A program made the translations under genes and the position numbers. A stretch of DNA of 64,000 bases, from the NCBI RefSeq assembly GCF_027158205.1, contig NZ_JAPVLU010000004.1, positions 86,868 to 150,867 of the forward strand. Reading direction: 5' to 3'. Shown here one piece after another: positions 59,912-64,000 of the stretch. Every line of letters starts with the position of its first letter. The stretch's first letter is position 1. This stretch comes from Streptomyces sp. H39-S7 (GTDB lineage: Bacteria; Actinomycetota; Actinomycetes; Streptomycetales; Streptomycetaceae). The notes beneath the pieces were generated by a model. The model did not search any database, had not been told where the DNA came from, and saw only the letters and a list, made by a program, of their open reading frames with translations.

Positions 59912-60444
59912 GACGCGTCTCCCGTCTCCAGTGCGGCGATCTCCGATCGGGTGCCGAAGGCGCGCACCACCAGCGATTCCAGCCGCCGTACCCCGTCCCT
60001 GGCCTCCTCGCTGTCCGAGCCCATGACGTGCACGAACAGCGTTGCGGTGGACCGCTGGACCTCCAGCACGGCGCTGCCGGGCACGGCGGAGACGGCGATC
60101 GCGGTGGCCGCCAGCATGAGGTCGCCCGGACAGCGCAGCCGGACGGCGAGCACCGCGCAGGGCAGCGAGCCGGGGGACAGGGTCTGCCACGCCGTACGCA
60201 GCCCGGAGACGGTCAGGTCGACGAGGAAGAACGCGGCGAACCGCGTTAAGCCGACCGGGTGAATCCGCAGCCCGAGGTCGAGCGGCGGCAGCGGGAAGAC
60301 CAGGCAGAGCACGACCGCCACGACGACACCGGTGATCACGTTCGCCGCGGTGATGTTGCCCCACAGCAGCACCCAGACGACGACGAGCCAGCCGACCAGC
60401 GGCCATTGATGTCCTCGCAGGGTGCGCACGGTGGCGATCCTCAC
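59908..60444 (-). CDS. mrpE: Monovalent cation/H+ antiporter subunit E
   Basis: This is a 178 aa protein from GTG 60444. Two helices near the N-terminus are followed by the MnhE soluble domain (FFLVDLTVSGLRTAWQTLSP, SAVPGSAVLEVQ, LFVHVMG). It is the first gene of the block. In intact mrp operons the mrpD gene stands directly upstream; here mrpD lies 3.2 kb away beyond two opposite-strand genes, with its remnant at the right edge. Confidence 0.93.
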   Translation of the reverse strand: MRIATVRTLRGHQWPLVGWLVVVWVLLWGNITAANVITGVVVAVVLCLVFPLPPLDLGLRIHPVGLTRFAAFFLVDLTVSGLRTAWQTLSPGSLPCAVLAVRLRCPGDLMLAATAIAVSAVPGSAVLEVQRSTATLFVHVMGSDSEEARDGVRRLESLVVRAFGTRSEIAALETGDAS

Positions 60445-60539
60445 AGAGCGGGACGGTTCCGTACGGGAGCCGCGACCTGTGAGGAACCTGTGCTCACCCG
60501 CCGGAACCAACGAATCCCCCCGGAGCGTTCTTGCAGGGG

Positions 60540-61997
60540 ATGAACAAGACAATCAGGCGTGCGTCGGTCTTCAGCCTCCTGCTCGTCCTCGCGGTCATGG
60601 TGCGGGTGACGTGGGTGCAGGCGGTGGACGGCCGGGCGCTCGCGGACGACCAGCACAACCGGCGGAACATCATCGCGCAGTACGCGAACCCGCTCGGTGA
60701 CATCGTCGTGGGCGGGGAACCGGTGACCGGTTCCACCACCACGAGCGGCGGCGACCTGCGCTACAAGCGCACGTACACCGATGGCGGCCTGTACTCGGCG
60801 GTCACCGGCTACAGCTCGCAGGTCTACGGCGCCACCCAGCTCGAAGGCATCTACCGGGGTGTCCTGGGCGGCACCGACCCGCGGCTCAAGAGCCTGCCCG
60901 ACTCGCTCACCGGCAAGGCCACCGAGCCGGGCGACGTGATCACCACCATCGACCCCGCCGTGCAGCGGGCCGCCTTCAAGGGGCTCGGCGACAAGAAGGG
61001 CGCCGCCGTCGCCATCGACCCGGCGACCGGCCGGATCCTCGGCATGGTCAGCACCCCCAGCTACGACCCGTCGAAGATCTCGGGCGGCTCGAACGCCGAC
61101 GGCTCGGCGTGGAGCGCCCTGCAGGCCGACAAGGACCAGCCCATGCTGAACCGGGCCCTGCGCGCCGCGTACCCGCCGGGGTCGACGTTCAAGCTGGTCG
61201 TCGCCGCCGCGGCCCTGGAGAACGGGCTGTACTCGTCGATCGACGAGAAGACCGACAGCCCGAACCCGTACCCGCTGCCCGGCACCTCGCGCGTACTGGC
61301 CAACGAGTCGGCGTCCGCACCCTGCGAGAACGCGAACATCAACGTCGCGCTCCAGTACAGCTGCAACAACGTCTTCGGCAAGATGGCCGTCGACCTCGGC
61401 CAGGACAAGGTGCGCGCCGCCGCCGAGAAGTTCGGCTTCAACACCGACAGCCTGGACGTGCCGGTGCGCGCGGCCGTGAGCAGCTACCCGAAGGGCATGG
61501 ACAAGGCGCAGACCGCTCTGTCCGGCATCGGCCAGTTCGACGACACCGCGACCCCGCTCCAGATGGCCATGGTCGTCGCGGCCATCGCCAACGGCGGCGA
61601 GCTGGCGAGCCCGCACATGGTCTCGCAGGTCACCGACGGCAACGGCACCGCGCTGCAGTCCTACCCGGACGGTGGGACCACGCGCGCGGTCAGCGCGGAC
61701 ACCGCCCAGAAGCTGCGCAAGGCGATGGTCAACGTCGTCGACCACGGCACCGGCTCCAACGCGAGGATCAGCGGTGTCGAGGTCGGTGGCAAGACCGGAA
61801 CCGCCCAGCACGGCGAGAACAACAGCGGGACGCCGTACGCCTGGTTCGTCTCCTACGCCGAGGACGGCAAGGGGCACCGGATCGCGGTCGCCGTGGTCGT
61901 CGAGCAGTCGGACGCGGCCCGCTCGGAGGTCAGCGGGAACGGGCTGGCGGCGCCGATCGCGCGGGCGATGATGAAGGCGGCGTTGAAGACAGGTTGA
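60540..61997 (+). CDS. Penicillin-binding transpeptidase (class B, PbpA/FtsI-like)
   Basis: This 485 aa protein has one N-terminal membrane helix (ASVFSLLLVLAVMVRVTWVQ). An N-terminal domain without glycosyltransferase activity precedes a transpeptidase with PPGSTFKLV, SCN and GGKTGTAQ. This matches actinobacterial PbpA. The core pbpA copy is usually by rodA near the origin, so this is probably an extra paralogue. It is divergent from mrpE with 95 bases between, inside the split mrp locus. Confidence 0.92.
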   Translation: MNKTIRRASVFSLLLVLAVMVRVTWVQAVDGRALADDQHNRRNIIAQYANPLGDIVVGGEPVTGSTTTSGGDLRYKRTYTDGGLYSAVTGYSSQVYGATQLEGIYRGVLGGTDPRLKSLPDSLTGKATEPGDVITTIDPAVQRAAFKGLGDKKGAAVAIDPATGRILGMVSTPSYDPSKISGGSNADGSAWSALQADKDQPMLNRALRAAYPPGSTFKLVVAAAALENGLYSSIDEKTDSPNPYPLPGTSRVLANESASAPCENANINVALQYSCNNVFGKMAVDLGQDKVRAAAEKFGFNTDSLDVPVRAAVSSYPKGMDKAQTALSGIGQFDDTATPLQMAMVVAAIANGGELASPHMVSQVTDGNGTALQSYPDGGTTRAVSADTAQKLRKAMVNVVDHGTGSNARISGVEVGGKTGTAQHGENNSGTPYAWFVSYAEDGKGHRIAVAVVVEQSDAARSEVSGNGLAAPIARAMMKAALKTG

Positions 61998-62153
61998 CCC
62001 GGGATCACGGCCGGTGTGCGCCGGACGGTGTTTTGAGACGTTGTGTTGCGCACGGTGAAGGTCTTGAGACAGCGGTGGGCGAAGGGGTGGCTGTGACCAC
62101 AGCGGGTTCCTAGGGTCGGGGTGTCCGAACTCACCCCGCGCTGGAGGACCCCT

Positions 62154-63653
62154 GTGCGTAAGAGAGCGATCGTTTCCGCCGTGAGCGCCGCCGGCCTGCT
62201 GCTGGCGATCCCGGCATCCGCCGCCGACGCCGGACCGGGCGCGCCCGGCATCGGCGACGCGTACTACCCGACGTACGGGAACGGCGGCTATGACGTCTCC
62301 CACTACGACCTGCGGCTGAAGTACCAGCCCGCCACCGACGAACTGGAGGGCACCGCGACCCTGCTGACCACCGCCACCCAGGGGCTGACCCGCTTCAACC
62401 TCGACTTCGCGCTGGACGTCAGCGAGGTCCGGGTCAACGGCCGGATCGCGAAGTTCGCCACCAGCGGCGAGCAGGAGCTGGAGATCACCCCGGCCACCCC
62501 GCTCGCCAAGGGTCAGCAGGCCACCGTCGTCGTCCGCTACTCCGGCGTCCCGGGCAAGGTGAAGCGCTACGGGTTCACGTCCTGGCACCGGACCCCCGAC
62601 GGAGGCGTCGCCGCCAACGAACCGGAATCCGCCTGGTGGTGGTTCCCCAGCAACGACCATCCGCTGGACAAGGCCACGTACGACGTCTCGGTGCTCGTCC
62701 CCGACGGCACCGCCGCGATCAGCAACGGCGTGCTGGTCTCGCAGACCTCCAGGATCGGCTGGACCCGCTACAACTGGCGGCAGAACAAGCCGCAGGCCAC
62801 GTACCTGGCCACCCTCGCGGTGGGGAAGTTCGACATCACCCGCAGCACCACCGCCAACGGGCTGCCCGTCATCAACGCCTACAGCAAGGACCTGGGCGAC
62901 AACGACGGCGCCGCCCGCGCCAGCGTCGAGCGCACCGGCGAGATCATCGACTGGGAGAGCGACTACTTCGGCCCCTACCCGTTCAGTGCCGCCGGCGGTT
63001 ACGTCCCCAACGTGCCCACCCGCTATGCCGTGGAGACGCAGGGGCGGGTCTTCTACAGCCCCGCGCAGTTCGCGGCCGGGTCGAACCCCTCGCTCGTCGT
63101 CCATGAACTGGCGCACCAGTGGTGGGGCGACAGCGTCTCGGTCGCCCACTGGTCCGACATCTGGCTCAATGAGGGCTTCGCGAGTTACGCACAGTGGCTG
63201 TGGTCCGAGCACCAGGGCGAGGGCACCGCGCAGGAACTCGCCGACTGGGTCTACAGCCAGCACCCCGCCGACGACCCGTTCTGGACCGTGAAGCCCGGCG
63301 ACCCCGGCGCGGAGAACCAGTTCGACAGCGCCGTCTACGACCGGGGCGCCGTCGCCATTCAGGCGCTGCGCAACACGATCGGCGACACGGCGTTCTTCGC
63401 CCTGCTCAAGGCGTGGCCCGCCCAGCACCAGTACGGCAACGGCTCCATCGCCGAGTTCCAGCAGCTCGCCGAGAAGATCTCCGGCAAGAAGCTCGGCCCG
63501 CTCTTCCAGACCTGGCTCTTCACCGCGTCCAAGCCCGCGGCGCCGGCAGCGGCCCCGAAGGCGGGCGCGCTGCGCGCGGCGCCGGCCGCTCCGCAGGCGG
63601 AGCCGAAGTCCTGGAAGCAGATCGCGGCGACGCACACCGGCCACAACCGGTGA
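62154..63653 (+). CDS. Secreted M1 family metallopeptidase (aminopeptidase N-like)
   Basis: This is a 499 aa protein from GTG 62154, with GGAGG six bases upstream. A signal peptide ends near PASAADA. The gluzincin motif HELAHQWWGDS with the second-shell Glu in WLNEGFASY is complete, and the N-terminal beta domain and the exopeptidase-like segment are in place. At about 500 residues it lacks the long C-terminal helical domain of full-size aminopeptidase N. It is probably an extracellular peptidase. It ends 13 bases from the convergent mrpD. Confidence 0.92.
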   Translation: MRKRAIVSAVSAAGLLLAIPASAADAGPGAPGIGDAYYPTYGNGGYDVSHYDLRLKYQPATDELEGTATLLTTATQGLTRFNLDFALDVSEVRVNGRIAKFATSGEQELEITPATPLAKGQQATVVVRYSGVPGKVKRYGFTSWHRTPDGGVAANEPESAWWWFPSNDHPLDKATYDVSVLVPDGTAAISNGVLVSQTSRIGWTRYNWRQNKPQATYLATLAVGKFDITRSTTANGLPVINAYSKDLGDNDGAARASVERTGEIIDWESDYFGPYPFSAAGGYVPNVPTRYAVETQGRVFYSPAQFAAGSNPSLVVHELAHQWWGDSVSVAHWSDIWLNEGFASYAQWLWSEHQGEGTAQELADWVYSQHPADDPFWTVKPGDPGAENQFDSAVYDRGAVAIQALRNTIGDTAFFALLKAWPAQHQYGNGSIAEFQQLAEKISGKKLGPLFQTWLFTASKPAAPAAAPKAGALRAAPAAPQAEPKSWKQIAATHTGHNR

Positions 63654-63666
63654 GCCGGCCCCTGAT

Positions 63667-64000
63667 TCAGCGCGCCAGGACCGCCTGCACGTAGGGCGTC
63701 CGTGACAGGAGCTCGCCGGCCGCCCGGTCGGCGAGCCCCGTCAGCGGGCCGGCCAGCACGGTGTAGGCCAGCCCGAGCGCGACCAGGGCCATGGTGGCGG
63801 CGAGCATCGTGCGGGGGAGCGCGGCGGTGGTGGTGATCGAACGGCCGCTGAGGGAAGCGGACTCCGGGCGTCCGGCGGGCATGAGAGTGTCCTCGTCGGC
63901 GTCGTCCTGATCGTCACTGTCGTCGGTCTCCAGCACGGTGCCGTCCTCGCACAGATCGGGCGGCGCCGCCCGCCAGAACGCCAGGTTCCAGACCTTGATC
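63667..64000 (-). CDS. mrpD: Monovalent cation/H+ antiporter subunit D, C-terminal part, cut by the window edge
   Basis: The minus-strand frame is open from its stop (63667-63669) to the window end, giving the last 110 residues of a longer protein. IKVWNLAFWRAAPPD at the edge matches the Mrp-D/NuoM C-terminal helix region, followed by an acidic linker (TDDSDDQDDADEDT) and a last helix (LAATMALVALGLAYTVLAG) with the typical ending LADRAAGELLSR. A shorter reading from an internal ATG at 63936 would miss this. Full length is about 500 residues or more, so most lies outside the window. Confidence 0.85.
   Translation of the reverse strand, partial: IKVWNLAFWRAAPPDLCEDGTVLETDDSDDQDDADEDTLMPAGRPESASLSGRSITTTAALPRTMLAATMALVALGLAYTVLAGPLTGLADRAAGELLSRTPYVQAVLAR

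Overview
The window is very GC-rich actinobacterial chromosome with compact, often overlapping genes and many GTG starts. The gene content points to a Streptomyces or close relative: an SsgA-like sporulation protein (SsgG type), a ClpS-DUF2017 pair, two GlcNAc-type PTS EIIC genes plus a separate EIIB with DasR-type operators, tandem RDD proteins, class E and class F sortases, and a SpoIIE phosphatase next to an RsbW-like kinase. From memory, the block from the Lrp regulator to the 34-39 kb ABC exporter follows the order of the S. coelicolor core chromosome. I could not check that here. No prophage, insertion sequence or CRISPR array was seen.

Layout: 0-7 kb holds a Lon-like peptidase, an ArsR-MFS efflux pair with an inverted-repeat operator, and a four-gene overlapping OpuC-type osmoprotectant ABC operon. 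7-19 kb holds an Lrp regulator divergent from 4-hydroxyphenylpyruvate dioxygenase, an FAD oxidase, ssgG, two RDD proteins, a secreted M6 metalloprotease, pncA/pncB and clpS-DUF2017. 19-25 kb holds an amino acid permease and the sulfur-carrier cysteine pathway (JAMM peptidase, cysO, cysM) with a Cys-containing leader peptide, then a membrane-anchored PemK-like protein, an MBL hydrolase and a Uma2-type nuclease whose start is unclear. 25-31 kb holds the nag PTS genes with four DasR-box candidates, rph, a lipoprotein and rdgB.

30.9-32.5 kb is the most accessory-looking part: two overlapping HNH endonuclease genes carrying repeated GIDTSHF modules, with a tRNA-like gene of irregular anticodon arm just downstream on the same strand. 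32.7-44.4 kb returns to core genes: bcp, DUF3618, GroES-like, a guanidine-III riboswitch with a guanidinium exporter, a bifunctional PBP, a three-gene ABC exporter, a class V aminotransferase, DUF445, sortase E and a second YidC.

44.4-55 kb holds an FAH-family hydrolase, a heme-degrading-type protein and Gfo/Idh/MocA oxidoreductase controlled by a ROK regulator, and a complete phosphonate operon (GntR regulator, FAD oxidoreductase, phosphonatase-like hydrolase, ABC importer). 55-64 kb holds a NagD-like phosphatase, a surface protein with a class F sortase, a SpoIIE/RsbW-type pair, and an Mrp Na+/H+ antiporter locus. There mrpD runs off the right edge and is separated from mrpE-F-G by two opposite-strand genes (a PBP and an M1 peptidase).

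The items most worth a second look are the HNH-HNH-tRNA-like unit, the split mrp locus, the Cys leader with the masked CysO C-terminus, the FAD-oxidase phosphonate pathway, and an open frame that continues in phase beyond the TAG stop of the heme-protein gene.
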